64,000 bases of DNA. It comes from Bicyclus anynana (lineage: Eukaryota > Arthropoda > Insecta > Lepidoptera > Nymphalidae). The stretch lies in the NCBI RefSeq assembly GCF_947172395.1, contig NC_069101.1, positions 248,001 through 312,000 on the forward strand. Reading direction: 5' to 3'. Of the stretch, positions 42,246 through 53,002 are shown piece after piece; the first letter of the stretch is position 1; every line of letters begins with the position of its first letter. A program made the translations under genes and the position numbers. The notes beneath the pieces were generated by a model, which saw nothing but the letters and a program-made list of their open reading frames with translations, was not told the DNA's origin and ran no database searches.

Positions 42246-44890
42246 AGTGTGATACATCATAGTGTTTTGCGAAAGCTGACATAGTACATTTTGTTATAAG
42301 GATTTTATAATATCCTGCATGCGTTCAATGCGTTGAAATGAATTTAAAATATTGCGTAAATGTCTAATAATTTTTATAACAATAATTATCTTTGAAACAA
42401 ACAAAAAAATCTTTTAATTTATATACTTGTATGCATAGTTTGACATTTTATTATTTAAACATTCTCCACTACTAGGCGCTATAGTGTAGTTACTTATTTA
42501 AAGACTGTCAGAAGACCATTATTTTGCTATTATCCTATCTATCAGACAAAGTGTCAATATCATAGCCCCAGACACAATGCCGGAGATTTGATCATCTTCA
42601 CCTCGCATGTTATTTCCTTTAAAGCCTCTTTGTAGTGTATGTGTGAAAATGGTGCTTTTCGCAGAATATACCTTTATTTATTCTTAAAAATGTTGCAATT
42701 GCCTTTGTACCACTTTTTTATTACTGATTCCTTTTATACTTTACTTTTGACTTCCACATAAATATATTTTTTAAAAACATTTAACTTTATTAAATCTAAC
42801 TCCTTAATTAATTATGGGTTACTACGAAGGTTAAATTGAAAACCGAATATATTAACAAAAAAAATATTATATTTTTAGATATTTTGAACTCTGACAACCA
42901 AATATTATATATTCAACAAAGTGTTTTACAGAAAAAAATAAAGCTTTTTTATTGAAAGCGATCCCTTTAAGCCGATCTAACCATCGCATGCATTAAGCTT
43001 AGACGATTTATTCACATGCAAATTTTTCCGATATTTAAATGAAATCGGCTTTGGCAAATCCGCCGTCCGTCCGGCGCAGCGCCACCTGGCGGCGAGCGGA
43101 GCGCTGCTGGCGATTAGAGCATACACATATGTATACATACACTGATTACCTCAAAAGTTTCCACAGTCAGTATTGAAGATGAATATAATAGTGTGAGCAC
43201 TGAGTGGTTACCTTGACCTAAAGCCTTGTGCACACCTCTGCGGACGGCACACTGCTGCGGTGTCACAAAGCCCTGGGTTTGAGACCTGATTCGGAATGTA
43301 CTGAGCTTTTTCTAAGAAATCTTCAGTAACAAATCTCAGCTCTCGGAGTTGGGAGGTTGGTGTTACATCCCCGTGTCGCGGTGAGCACGTAACCGTCTGT
43401 CTGCTGTAAAGAGGGAGGCTTAGGCTTTAGTAAAGGCTTAAAATAAAAAAAACTGGCCAAGGTCAAGACCAAGGCCAGGTGCAATCTTAGTGTAGTGTAG
43501 GGTTCCGGAGCACTGACATATAATAATTTTATCTGTAAAAATAATATTTTCAGCTTTTTTCGCAAAGGGCACGTTTACTTGTATTAATACTTCAAAATGA
43601 CACAAATAATGATACAGAAATTCGATATTGATTCAACGACACGGTAGGGATAGGGATAGTCGAGAAAAAATCTTTCCCATTAAATCGTCTAACACCACGG
43701 AATAGTCAAGAAAAAATAATTTAAACGTCTTTACATTATACTGTTCTGAAAATGCAACAATATTGTACGTGCTAATTATTGCATGCATTATAATTCTGCG
43801 GCCAGTTCCCGCAAGTCGTCAAAGTTTCGGAATTAAATCAGGAATCCGGTCACATGTGAGCGAAGTTGTGCCCGGAGTCGCGCCGCAGATAGTTGGCGGC
43901 TCGGCACATTGGCGATGCAATTACACAGGCCAATGAACTCCGCATAGTTTAAGTACACGGATTGGCCATTAGGTTACGTGGTTAGCCAGATTTGGGATCC
44001 TATTAGTGCGCGTTCACTTTGTGTTCTTACGGTTTTGTGGACGTACCACCACCGCGTCCATCTAGCTCCGTTATCACTCCTGACTAACTCCTGTATTATG
44101 AATATTTAAAAATCTTAAAAGAACCAGCACAAGCACAATATGCAAATGTATTGAGGTTTCAGATAAAATAATTTAAATATGTCCGTCTAAATTTATGACA
44201 ATTTCTTATCATTGCAAATATTTTTTTTGTGTTAAAAGCTGGTATCCCTTGGTGATCAGATTATGATATGACTATGGGATCCTCAAGGAATGGAGGGAAC
44301 TCCTGATTTTTTTTAGTGTATTTTAAAGGCGGCTTTTTTTGGAGTTATAAAAAAATTCAATGATTGTTTCTGTGTAATTAAATAAAGATGTGTGATAGAT
44401 TTTATTTTTTACGTGTAATTTTTCTAAACATCAGAATTTGAGTTTTTTTTTTAAATCCAAACCAAAAGACCCAGACAACAAATAAAACTCTTATATGAAA
44501 ACTTTTTCTTCTTTGTAACAAGAAATCCCTAAAATAAAGATTTTTTAATACATTTGTTTGATAGCCAAAGAAAACATATCAAAGGCCACGCCTCAGTTAG
44601 CAATTTCCTTTTGTAACGGAGAGAATCGGCCCCTCAAGTCGGTGCGGCGGATAGTTGAAACGCTTCAAAGGATATGTACCATCATTCGCTTTGATTAATT
44701 TATGATAAAAATAATAGTTTTCTTACTATGATGTACTATGTGATGTGTTATGAAATGCACTTTAAAATCAGAAAACATACTGCATACAAAAAAATTTTAT
44801 TATTTTTTTGTTGTAAGAATCCTCAAGGCCGGTATTGTATCGATACTATTACATTACATTTTTGTGATACTAAAGATTCTGATATTAAAG
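42246..44890. other. non-coding stretch
   Basis: No exon is supported. 43060-43115 is a GC-rich island with a CTCF-like site (listed separately). 43215-43440 resembles a SINE-like repeat (GTTGGTGTTACATCCCCGTG, GTGAGCACGTAACCGTC). 43830-43930 is GC-richer. The rest is AT-rich. Confidence 0.35.
43078..43090 (-). promoter_or_regulatory. CTCF-like motif
   Basis: The minus strand reads GCCAGGTGGCGCT, which fits the AGGTGGCGC core known for insect and vertebrate CTCF. It sits in a short GC island in otherwise AT-rich DNA. Single-motif evidence only. Confidence 0.25.
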
Positions 44891-45199
44891 TCAGTGGCGG
44901 ATTTACAAATTTGCCGCCAGTAGGCTATTGAATTGTTGAATCCCATACTGAACTCTGAAATTCGATAGGCATCGAATCTATACAATTACATAAAATTGTT
45001 TCAATAAAATTGCAAGTTTTAATATTTTTGGTAGGACCTGTGTGTACCTACAGGACGTACAGGACTAAAATATTAAAATTATCGTTACATTTTCTTTATT
45101 TCTGTAGAAGATAAAGTTTTTTGGGTCAAATTTCCCGCCCTGTAAAATCTGCTGCCCTAGGCTCTAGCCTACTTAGCCTACTGGTAAATCTACCACTGA
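44891..45199. mobile_element. non-autonomous TIR element
   Basis: Ends TCAGTGGCGGATTTAC at 44891-44906 and, at 45184-45199, the complement of TCAGTGGTAGATTTAC (two mismatches). The following CCGCCAGTAGGCTA / TAGCCTACT-type segments also pair. A CAGTGGCGGATTTA start is familiar from hAT-like elements in insects. No clean duplication is seen. Confidence 0.6.
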
Positions 45200-45696
45200 T
45201 TTAAATAAAATATCTTTATCTTTAAGTAATAACAACGATGGTATCCTATAATTAATTAGAGGGTAAATGGGATTTTTGGTTTTGTTTATGCTATGATTCT
45301 TATATAGGTTACTGTAGGGATTCTTAAAAGATTTTCGCAGATTTTTTCATTAGTAACTCTGTTTTATTGAAATCAGACTTTTCAAAAATTATCTACGCCA
45401 ACGTTTAAAGCCATGATATGAGAAATGTAATAGTTTATGTGAAGTATTTCTAAAACTTTTACTAGTAAGTATACTTGAAGGTTATTGTTGTCGACCCAGC
45501 ATGAAACCCAGCTCACGCAGTAGTTTGTACGGTTCCTGATGATGAGACCACGGTAACAAGGTACAAACAAAACGTAGGAACAGGTATAATTCGCTAATGC
45601 GACGTGCTCCGTGCGCCGCTAATTATGGTGGAGCACGCACTCAACGGAAAAAAATTCTCACGGTCCTGTGGTGGTACTGATAGCGTTTTTTTGGAT
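45200..45696. other. no feature recognised
   Basis: AT-rich spacer between a TIR element and a LINE copy. Confidence 0.3.
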
Positions 45697-46130
45697 TACT
45701 ATCTCAAAAAAAAAAATCAAAAATCATTTATTTCAAGTAGGCTCAGTTTACAAGCACTTTTGACACGTCACTTGACTATTTGTAAAGATTCTACCACCGG
45801 TTCGGAAGGCAGGTTCTGCTGAGAAGGCAAGAAACTCAACAGTTGCTCTTTAAAAAAAACATACAGTATATATCATAGACATATAATAATAAAAACATTA
45901 CAATTTCTTATAGTTTTACTTCCTCTGTGAAGGTGGAAGCTGATCCAACGGCCTCCAAGCATCTTTATCATTAAGGAACTCATCAATGTTGTAGTACCCT
46001 CGACTAAGTAAATGTTTTTAACACATTGCTTAAAGCTATGCATTGGCAGGTCCATCACAGTCTTGGGGATCTTATTATAAAAGAGTACACCCAAACCTAC
46101 AAAAGATTTTTTTACTCTTTGGAGACGAGA
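45697..46130 (-). mobile_element. CR1-like LINE 3' end, 5'-truncated (copy 3)
   Basis: Minus strand. It matches the 3' UTR and last coding part of the element at 48437-53002 (LQRVKKSFVGLGVLFYNKIP ...), with a frameshift near 46018 and a small deletion near 45827. Its poly-A/TGATTTT-type tail is at the low-coordinate end. Confidence 0.88.
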
Positions 46131-47543
46131 GATCTTTTTTACCTTTACCATCATTATATTTTTACGTAAAAATACGAGTATGATCAAAGTGTAGTTTAAT
46201 GAAAGACATAATTTTAGTTTTCATTCAAATAAAAATCAAAACAAAAAATAAAATGGGGTGTTTTTGCGAATATTTTGAGACTTTTATAACAAAAAAAAGA
46301 AATTCCATAATAATGGAACTCTCAGAGTTATAAGGCCAATACTTTAGTTATTTTTGTTGCCGAAAAGGTGACTCAATAACTAGCCGGGTGCAGATCAGTC
46401 CCTGCATTCTGTAAAGTTACAGCGATGTGACATCGCTCATTTCCATGGCAACTTCGATGTTTTGTGACATTTTATTTGTTAACAACCCATACATATCGAC
46501 GAGTATAAAATAGCGGAATTACCTACACCCCACTGCATTGCAGGGTATGTTACTACCCTTAGAGAATTCCCTGCGACGTTAAGTTCTGTAATAAGCAAAC
46601 CAACATCTCCGGCGCTGTTGGTAGTGCTATGTTTCTCAACAGAGCAGTCCTGGATTTGACTCCCAACTCCAGGACAGTTTGGGATTTAATATTTACTAAA
46701 TTGGCTCACGTCTGTCCAGTTAGGAGGTATCGGCCGTGGCTAGTGCCTACCGGCAAAGACGTACCGATTTACCGTTCCGGTATGATGTAGCGTAGAAACC
46801 GTCGGAGACATGAGTAGTATAGACCTCTTCCAAGTAAGCCAGCTTTCCTCTTAGACTACATCGCCACTACATAACATCAGGTGAGATCGCAGTCAAGGGT
46901 TATAGCTTAGCTCAAGTTCGTTGATGACACAACCATGATATGCGGGCGACGGGGAGGGAAGGAATGCTCGGGACAGAGGCTGGAAGTAGGGTGCATCAGT
47001 TGTGGGTTTATCTGTCATTGTTACCCGCCTCCCGGCCCCCGCGGACCATTTGGAGTATTACGAACGAATTTGCCAAGCTATAACTTGACATTGAATAAAA
47101 AATATGAATGCGAATAAATAAATTCCAATATAAGCTCAAGAAAAGGAAACAAAAAGGATTTTATTAAATTATCAAAATCTCTCCAAAAACAGAGCATCAC
47201 TAAGACACAAGTTCGCATAAGAAGTAAGCTCTCCAGAAGTTCTCAACAGTTGGGATGTAGATTCAGTTTCGCGAATAAACTTTCAAGCGTACGAGATTCG
47301 TCTCTTAAAGAGAGAACAACTTTAATTAAGTGATGTATTATTAGTTTTGTACGAGATATTCATCTATATTCATAAGTACCATAAATGAAATCGAGTGTAT
47401 GTACATTAAATGGCTAAATTCTTGTTTATTTATTTGTCATTTGTTAATGAACATTACAGCACAAGTACACAAGCCAAGACAAAGGTATTGCGTAAGCGTT
47501 TAAAGGCCTTTGAAAAATTTCATTATCTGCCATTTAAATTAAC
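46131..47543. other. non-coding stretch with SINE-like repeat
   Basis: 46600-46915 (GGCGCTGTTGGTAGTGCTA ..., ending ATCAGGTGAGATCGCAGTCA-type sequence) looks like another tRNA-derived SINE; the same end motif recurs at 62497-62525. 46940-47050 is GC-rich. No exon is seen. Confidence 0.4.
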
Positions 47544-47844
47544 CTCATCATAATTATCAACCCATATTCAGGTCACTGCTAAGCACGAGTCTCCTGTCAA
47601 AATGAGAGGGGTTAGGCCAATATTTCACCACGCTGGCCCAATGCGGATTGGCAGACTCCACACACGGAAATAATTAAAAATATTCTCAGGTATGCAGGTT
47701 TCCTCACAATGTTTTTCCTTCACCGTTTGAGACACGTGATATTTAATTTCTTAAAATGCACACAAGTCACAACTGAAAAGTTGGGTGCATTTTCCCGCGG
47801 ACCAGTTCGAACCTACGCCCTCCGCAATTGAAGGTAGAGGTCAT
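47544..47844 (-). mobile_element. tRNA-derived SINE, family A, copy 8, minus strand
   Basis: Reverse complement of the family: tail side CTCATCATAATTATCAACCC, body CCAATGCGGATTGGCAGACT and TTTGAGACACGTGATATTTA, and a diverged tRNA head at the high-coordinate end. Confidence 0.82.
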
Positions 47845-48369
47845 AACATACAGACATAGTAACATATTACAGGTCAGACAAATGACTCTTTTGGTAGATT
47901 TTGAGTCATGTCAAAAAAGTCTTTGACAAACGAATGAATTAAAATTTGAATGACATCCGCTGTCGGTACACCTGCACCCGCAATCACAGCGCGATATTAA
48001 TGACAACGATGCATGTGGCGACCCACCCCCTCTCACCCCCACCCCACATCAGTGACATTAATATTTGCGCACCTGCCTTCTAGAGGACGCTTCCTGCAGA
48101 CACGTTTGACTACGTATAATTCAAAACCTTGTTTTTAATACCAACGTCATAATTATCATGCATGTTGAAAATGGTGAAAATTAAAATAATAAGTAACGAA
48201 ATTATGCACAATGCAATTCCGAATGGAATTTGTTTTTAGCAAATGATTTCGTTTCTCAGTGAAACCATTTATTATGTTTATTTATAAATAAGACACACTG
48301 ACTTGTCTGTACAAACCTTATGAAAACATAAAGACTGTAGGTACCTACACTAATAAATAAACAATTAGT
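47845..48369. other. no feature recognised
   Basis: AT-rich, with a C-rich run at 48023-48045. Confidence 0.3.
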
Positions 48370-48433
48370 AGTCATTTATTAGCGACCAAGTCGACTGAAG
48401 TGGTGATGGACGTTGGAATGGCAAAGTACTGGA

Positions 48434-49903
48434 ATGCCCAGTGCCCATAAAACAATTAATGACCTTCAGTCACAATTACAAAATTATGAAACACAAACTA
48501 CAAACACTCTCTATAATGAACTGCTTGCCTCATCCACATCAGTCCCCGCACCAATGCTGTGCATTGATCTGACTTGTGACAGCCCATGTGCACCTAAAAC
48601 TACTGCTTTACTACAATTTGGGCATTCTTTATTTAATAGCCATAACAAAATTAAAAAATATATTAAAATTAAGAAATACATAAAAAAGACTCAAAAACTA
48701 ATTAAGTTTCATAACTCTAATAAAAAAAACTTGGCCTTAAGAAAGGAACGGTCACTGTTAATAAAAAAAGTAAATAGTTATTGTTCCTTACTTGAAAATT
48801 CCAGGGAAAAGTATGAAAATGAAACACAAAGTTTACAACAGGAATTAAATCAAATGGAAAATTCCTTGCAAGAAATAACTGCTAAATATGAGTTGTCGCA
48901 GAGTCAGATCCATGATCAGATCATGGCTGCTGAAGAGTTGTTAGCCTTAGGTACATATAATATGGCTCGTTTTGAGTCATTAAGTAACAAATGTCAATGT
49001 TTAACTCGGGTACCTTCGGTTAACCAGGACTGTAGTATTTTATCAAATTCTGACTATATAGTCTCAAGCCAAAATGTGCAGTGTAATAATAGTGTTATAC
49101 CAGTACCGTCAATCTCAATTAACAATTTAAGCTCACATAGTTTTAATTTGTTGAACAAGGCTCAAAAAAAGACTTTAATAATTTCTGATAAGTTAGGTAA
49201 GGATTTTGGGTCCATTATGAGCTATTACCTAAATCATTCAGTGACTAATAAGTGTTTTCCGGGGGCTAGTTTTAATTATTTAATAAATAGCTTAAATTTA
49301 GAAAATATACTTGATTACTCAAATGTTATTTTGTTGATAGGGAACAGTTTAAATATTAAAATACATCAAATACTAAAATGTGTTGAAAAGCTATTAGTAT
49401 TACATAGTAAAACTAAATGTAAATTTACATTATGTGCATTTCCTTACTATAGTTCAATGGCTAAAGAAAATAAGCATATTCATAATTTAAATCTTATGTT
49501 ATATAACTTGACATACCATCACAGCGATGCATTTTTTTATTTTGACATGAATAAGTTTACCTCATGTTATACGTTGACTAAAGATAATTTATATCTGCCT
49601 AAAAAATTTAAGCACCATATAGCTTCTCTGTTGGCTTACAACTTAAATGAGTCAGTTACAAGTGTTGTAACTCAGTCTATTGACATTAATATGACATGTA
49701 ATAATAGTGTTTATGTTTCTATTGACCAGAGTACGAATGATAGTACTGTCTCAGTTGTTAATTGTAATTTAACCGATCCAGTTACAAGTATTGTAACGCA
49801 GTCTTTTGACATGTTTACAACCTGTACTAATAGTACAAATATTTCTATACCTGACTGCAGTACCAATCCTAGTACTGTTACAATTGAAAATATTTTAAAC
49901 TAG
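48434..49903 (+). CDS. LINE ORF1 protein: coiled coil and SGNH-like domain
   Basis: The frame is open up to TAG at 49903; the first ATG in it (48434) lies in the duplicated target site, so the true start is probably lost. Residues ~30-150 are Lys-rich, then helical with heptad-like Leu/Glu spacing (SLQQELNQMENSLQEI), a likely coiled coil. The region from KTLIISDKLGKDFG to KFKHHIASLLAYNL resembles the SGNH/esterase domain known in CR1 ORF1: block I ISDKLGKD, block II CFPGASF, block III LLIGNSLN, and a late block DNLYLPKKFKHH. The expected GDS nucleophile appears as SDK, so catalysis is doubtful. The C-terminus is Thr/Ser/Asn-rich with two similar units (NESVTSVVTQSIDI, DPVTSIVTQSFDM). Known role of LINE ORF1 proteins: RNA binding and RNP formation. 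The stop is 17 bases before ORF2. Confidence 0.75.
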   Translation: MPSAHKTINDLQSQLQNYETQTTNTLYNELLASSTSVPAPMLCIDLTCDSPCAPKTTALLQFGHSLFNSHNKIKKYIKIKKYIKKTQKLIKFHNSNKKNLALRKERSLLIKKVNSYCSLLENSREKYENETQSLQQELNQMENSLQEITAKYELSQSQIHDQIMAAEELLALGTYNMARFESLSNKCQCLTRVPSVNQDCSILSNSDYIVSSQNVQCNNSVIPVPSISINNLSSHSFNLLNKAQKKTLIISDKLGKDFGSIMSYYLNHSVTNKCFPGASFNYLINSLNLENILDYSNVILLIGNSLNIKIHQILKCVEKLLVLHSKTKCKFTLCAFPYYSSMAKENKHIHNLNLMLYNLTYHHSDAFFYFDMNKFTSCYTLTKDNLYLPKKFKHHIASLLAYNLNESVTSVVTQSIDINMTCNNSVYVSIDQSTNDSTVSVVNCNLTDPVTSIVTQSFDMFTTCTNSTNISIPDCSTNPSTVTIENILN

Positions 49904-49920
49904 AAAATACGACAACGGAG

Positions 49921-50517
49921 ATGCCCTGTAACATTAACCTTGTACACCAAAACATACAGAGCATCAACGGCAAGGAATTAGAAGTTGAACTATTTGTAGA
50001 AAAATTCAATATAGACATCTTATGTATTACGGAGCATTGGCTCACTAACTCACAGCTGTCAGTACTTAATATTAATAATTATTCATTGTCAAGTGTGTTC
50101 TTCAGAAGGGCTGGTCATGGTGGCTCCCTAATTTTTTTACATAATAACTTAATATGTAAGGATCGAAAAGATATAGTTAGCCTTTCTGTAGAATGTATTG
50201 TTGAACTATCCTGTGTGGAGTTGGAACAAATTGTTATAGTATGCGTGTACAGACCCCCTCCGGCTGACTTTGATCAATTTGAAGAGGTAATGGAAGATGT
50301 AATGAGGCGATTGTGCACATCTTCCAAACAAATACTGATTTGCGGCGATTTTAATGTTGATATTCTAACAGAAAACTCAAAGTCTGTTAGATTTCTTAAC
50401 TTATTCAAATGTTTTGATTTGACACATGCTTTTAACGAACCTACTAGGATAACCGCAACTTCAGGTACCTGTCTAGATAATATATTTATAATTGTGTGCT
50501 TGAGAGAAAGAAGATAA
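49921..50517 (+). CDS. LINE ORF2, AP-like endonuclease part (before frameshift)
   Basis: 198 codons starting at the ORF2 ATG. AP-endonuclease motifs: HQNIQSING (residues 9-17), CITEHWL (catalytic Glu 38), VCVYRPP, CGDFNVDI (the GDFN motif near residue 141) and the LDNIFI strand near 190. The frame then leaves the family sequence and stops; the missing final motif SDH is found in the next frame (SSDHSGQI). A single indel near 50485-50500 therefore separates endonuclease and reverse transcriptase. The enzyme would nick target DNA for primed reverse transcription; this copy cannot make the intact fusion protein. Confidence 0.88.
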   Translation: MPCNINLVHQNIQSINGKELEVELFVEKFNIDILCITEHWLTNSQLSVLNINNYSLSSVFFRRAGHGGSLIFLHNNLICKDRKDIVSLSVECIVELSCVELEQIVIVCVYRPPPADFDQFEEVMEDVMRRLCTSSKQILICGDFNVDILTENSKSVRFLNLFKCFDLTHAFNEPTRITATSGTCLDNIFIIVCLRERR

Positions 50518-52790
50518 TAAATAAATTAAGCTCTGATCATAGTGGTCAAATAATTACTATTTTAAATAATAAAACCAATAACAATCAATGGGTAAAGTGT
50601 AGGCCAATAACTGAAGGTAAATTAGAGCGATTCAAAAACACAATTATTTCTAAAATTCCAAGTCTTGCATTTGAAAATAGTCATCCAGACTTGCTCTTTG
50701 GTACACTTTTCAAGACAATAGACAGAGAGTTTAGTAAAATTTTTAACTTCAAACGCATTAATGCTAGCCAAAAATTAAAGTTTAGCGAATGGGCTACTGT
50801 AGGTATCTATAAAAGTAGAGATAAATTGTACGAGTTGTACGAAGAAAAACAATATATTCAAACGCGAACTTATTTAGATTATGTAAAAAGTTACTCAAAA
50901 ATTTTCAAACGTGTTTGTATTCTTGCGAAATCGTTACACATCAAACAGAAAATAATTGAGTCTGAGAACAAGATACAAACCACCTGGAATATAATTAATA
51001 GAGAATCAGGAAAAATCAAACCGCGTGATACGAGTTTTGAATTAATTGTCAATGACAAAAAGATAAACACTGATAACGAGGTTGTTAATGCCTTTGAAGA
51101 TTTTTTCCAGAATGTTCCTATCTTGTTAACAGATTCACTGGATTCGTCTGCTACGGAAGCCCAGACACTATTAAGAGGCAATGTTAAAGAGTGCAACGAT
51201 CTTATTGAATTTCACCATATAACTGTATATGACATTAAAAAATCTTTCAATTTGTTAAAATTAAAAAGAACTGGAGATCTGTGGGGCATGTCAATGAAAG
51301 TAATATCTAATATAATTGATGTCATTGCTCCCCACTTAGCCATTATTTTTAATGAATGTGTGGACTTAGGTATTTTTCCGAACCTAATGAAGCATGGCAA
51401 ATTGATACCACTTTTTAAATCAGGAGACAAATCAGATCCTAATAATTATAGACCGATTACAATATTGCCAACACTTAGCAAGGTCTTTGAAAAAATCATA
51501 TTAAATCAACTTTTATGTCATTTTAATTTAAATAACTTGTTTCATCCTGAACAATATGGTTTTACAAAAGGTCGCAATACAACTGATGCAGGGGCTAAAC
51601 TTTTAAAACATATTTATGAAGCATGGGAAAGTTCTAAGAATGCTATTGGTGTGTTCTGTGATCTGTCCAAGGCGTTCGATTGTGTTGACCATAACACCCT
51701 TCTACTCAAGTTAAGCCACTATGGCATCAAAAGTGTTGCGCTTGATCTCATTGCCTCTTATCTCAGTGATAGAACACAAAAGGTATGCATAAATGATATA
51801 AAGTCGCACGGTTCCACTACCATAATGGGCGTCCCACAGGGTTCAATTCTGGGTCCTTTTTTATTCTTAGTGTACATAAACGATTTACCATTCCATGTCA
51901 GCGGCATATGTGAGATTGTACTGTTTGCTGATGACACATCCTTAATTTTTAAGACTGACAGAAATAAAGATAACTCTGACGACGTAAACCGTGCCATGTC
52001 GCATGTGTCGCATTGGTTCACTGCAAATAATCTACTTTTAAATGCCAAGAAAACTAAATGTATTGAGTTTTCATTGCCAAATGTAATAAAATTAGAAAAG
52101 TCTATAATGATCGATGGTGAAACACTGGAAATGGAGAGTTCCACAGTTTTCCTGGGAGTGACCTTGGATTGTAAACTTCAGTGGGGTGCTCATATAGAAA
52201 AACTGTCTGGTAAACTCAGCTCAGCGGCATTTGCAGTGAGAAAAATAAGACAGTTCACTGATATTGATACAGCTAGGCTAGTTTATTTTGCGTACTTTCA
52301 CAGCGTAATGTCTTACGGTATTTTATTGTGGGGCAAGGCTGCCGATATACAATCTATATTTGTTCTTCAAAAAAGAGCAATTCGAGCAATATATCAATTA
52401 AAATCACGCGAGTCCCTTCGTCAAAAGTTTAAAGAAATAGGTATACTAACAGTAGCCTGTCAATATATATATAACAGTATAGTCTATGTAAGACAAAATA
52501 TTAATTTGTACAAACGAAAAGGAGATTTAAACCCACGTCTTACTAGACACGGGCATAAGTTAGTTATTTCTGCATATCGTCTCCAAAGAGTAAAAAAATC
52601 TTTTGTAGGTTTGGGTGTACTCTTCTATAACAAGATCCCCAAGACTGTGATGGACCTGCCAATGCATAGCTTTAAGCAATGTGTTAAAAAACATTTACTT
52701 AGTCGAGGTTACTACAACATTGATGAGTTCCTTAAAGATAAAAGCGCTTGGAGGCCATTGGATCAGCTTCCACCTTCACACAGGAAATAA
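50496..52790 (+). CDS. LINE ORF2, reverse transcriptase part (after frameshift)
   Basis: About 764 codons with no ATG at the head (the listed first codon is GTG); it is the continuation of ORF2 after the frameshift. It opens with the endonuclease end SSDHSG (residues 12-17). RT motifs in order: KLIPLFKSGDKSDPNNYRPI, EQYGFTKGR, FCDLSKAFDCVDH (motif A Asp, ~390), GVPQGSILGPFLFLVYIND, FADDTSL (477-483, catalytic Asp pair), NAKKTKCIEF and STVFLGVTLD. The C-terminal domain ends in NIDEFL and LPPSHRK. No other stop interrupts it. The organisation and C-terminus fit CR1-clade elements of Lepidoptera (Daphne-like); exact clade needs a tree. Confidence 0.9.
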   Translation: MLERKKIINKLSSDHSGQIITILNNKTNNNQWVKCRPITEGKLERFKNTIISKIPSLAFENSHPDLLFGTLFKTIDREFSKIFNFKRINASQKLKFSEWATVGIYKSRDKLYELYEEKQYIQTRTYLDYVKSYSKIFKRVCILAKSLHIKQKIIESENKIQTTWNIINRESGKIKPRDTSFELIVNDKKINTDNEVVNAFEDFFQNVPILLTDSLDSSATEAQTLLRGNVKECNDLIEFHHITVYDIKKSFNLLKLKRTGDLWGMSMKVISNIIDVIAPHLAIIFNECVDLGIFPNLMKHGKLIPLFKSGDKSDPNNYRPITILPTLSKVFEKIILNQLLCHFNLNNLFHPEQYGFTKGRNTTDAGAKLLKHIYEAWESSKNAIGVFCDLSKAFDCVDHNTLLLKLSHYGIKSVALDLIASYLSDRTQKVCINDIKSHGSTTIMGVPQGSILGPFLFLVYINDLPFHVSGICEIVLFADDTSLIFKTDRNKDNSDDVNRAMSHVSHWFTANNLLLNAKKTKCIEFSLPNVIKLEKSIMIDGETLEMESSTVFLGVTLDCKLQWGAHIEKLSGKLSSAAFAVRKIRQFTDIDTARLVYFAYFHSVMSYGILLWGKAADIQSIFVLQKRAIRAIYQLKSRESLRQKFKEIGILTVACQYIYNSIVYVRQNINLYKRKGDLNPRLTRHGHKLVISAYRLQRVKKSFVGLGVLFYNKIPKTVMDLPMHSFKQCVKKHLLSRGYYNIDEFLKDKSAWRPLDQLPPSHRK

Positions 52791-53002
52791 AACTATAAGA
52801 AATTGTAATTGTTATCAATTGTAAATTATAATACTGTATGACTTTTTCAAAAGAGCAACTGTTGAGTTTCTTGCCGGTATCTTCTCAGCAGAACCTGCCT
52901 TCCGAACCGGTGGTAGAATCTTTACAAATAGTCAACTGACGTGTCAAAAGTGCTTGTAAACTGAGCCTACTTGAAATAAATGATTTTTGATTTTTTGATT
53001 TT
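52791..53002 (+). other. CR1-like LINE 3' UTR and tail
   Basis: Contains TTGAGTTTCTTGCCGGTATC, GGTGGTAGAATCTTTACAA and GTAAACTGAGCCTACTTGAA, shared with the truncated copies. It ends in a short tandem TGATTTT tail rather than poly-A, as usual for CR1 elements. Confidence 0.85.

Larger units (their letters stand above)
48437..53002 (+). mobile_element. CR1-like LINE, nearly complete, nested in an RTE fragment
   Basis: About 4.57 kb holding ORF1, ORF2 (endonuclease and reverse transcriptase) and a 3' UTR that ends TTGAAATAAATGATTTTTGA with a TGATTTT-type tail. GAATG at 48432-48436 and 53003-53007 is the likely target duplication, since the RTE host sequence reads on across it. The known N-terminal zinc finger of related ORF1 proteins is absent, so the 5' end is probably truncated. 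5'-truncated copies of the family are at 36225-36854 and 45697-46130. Confidence 0.9.

Noticed and set aside
43323..43565. 80-codon minus-strand ORF
   Set aside because: Lies in a SINE-like repeat and has no domain.
50891..52144. Minus-strand ORFs of 72-128 codons
   Set aside because: Shadows antisense to the LINE reverse transcriptase.
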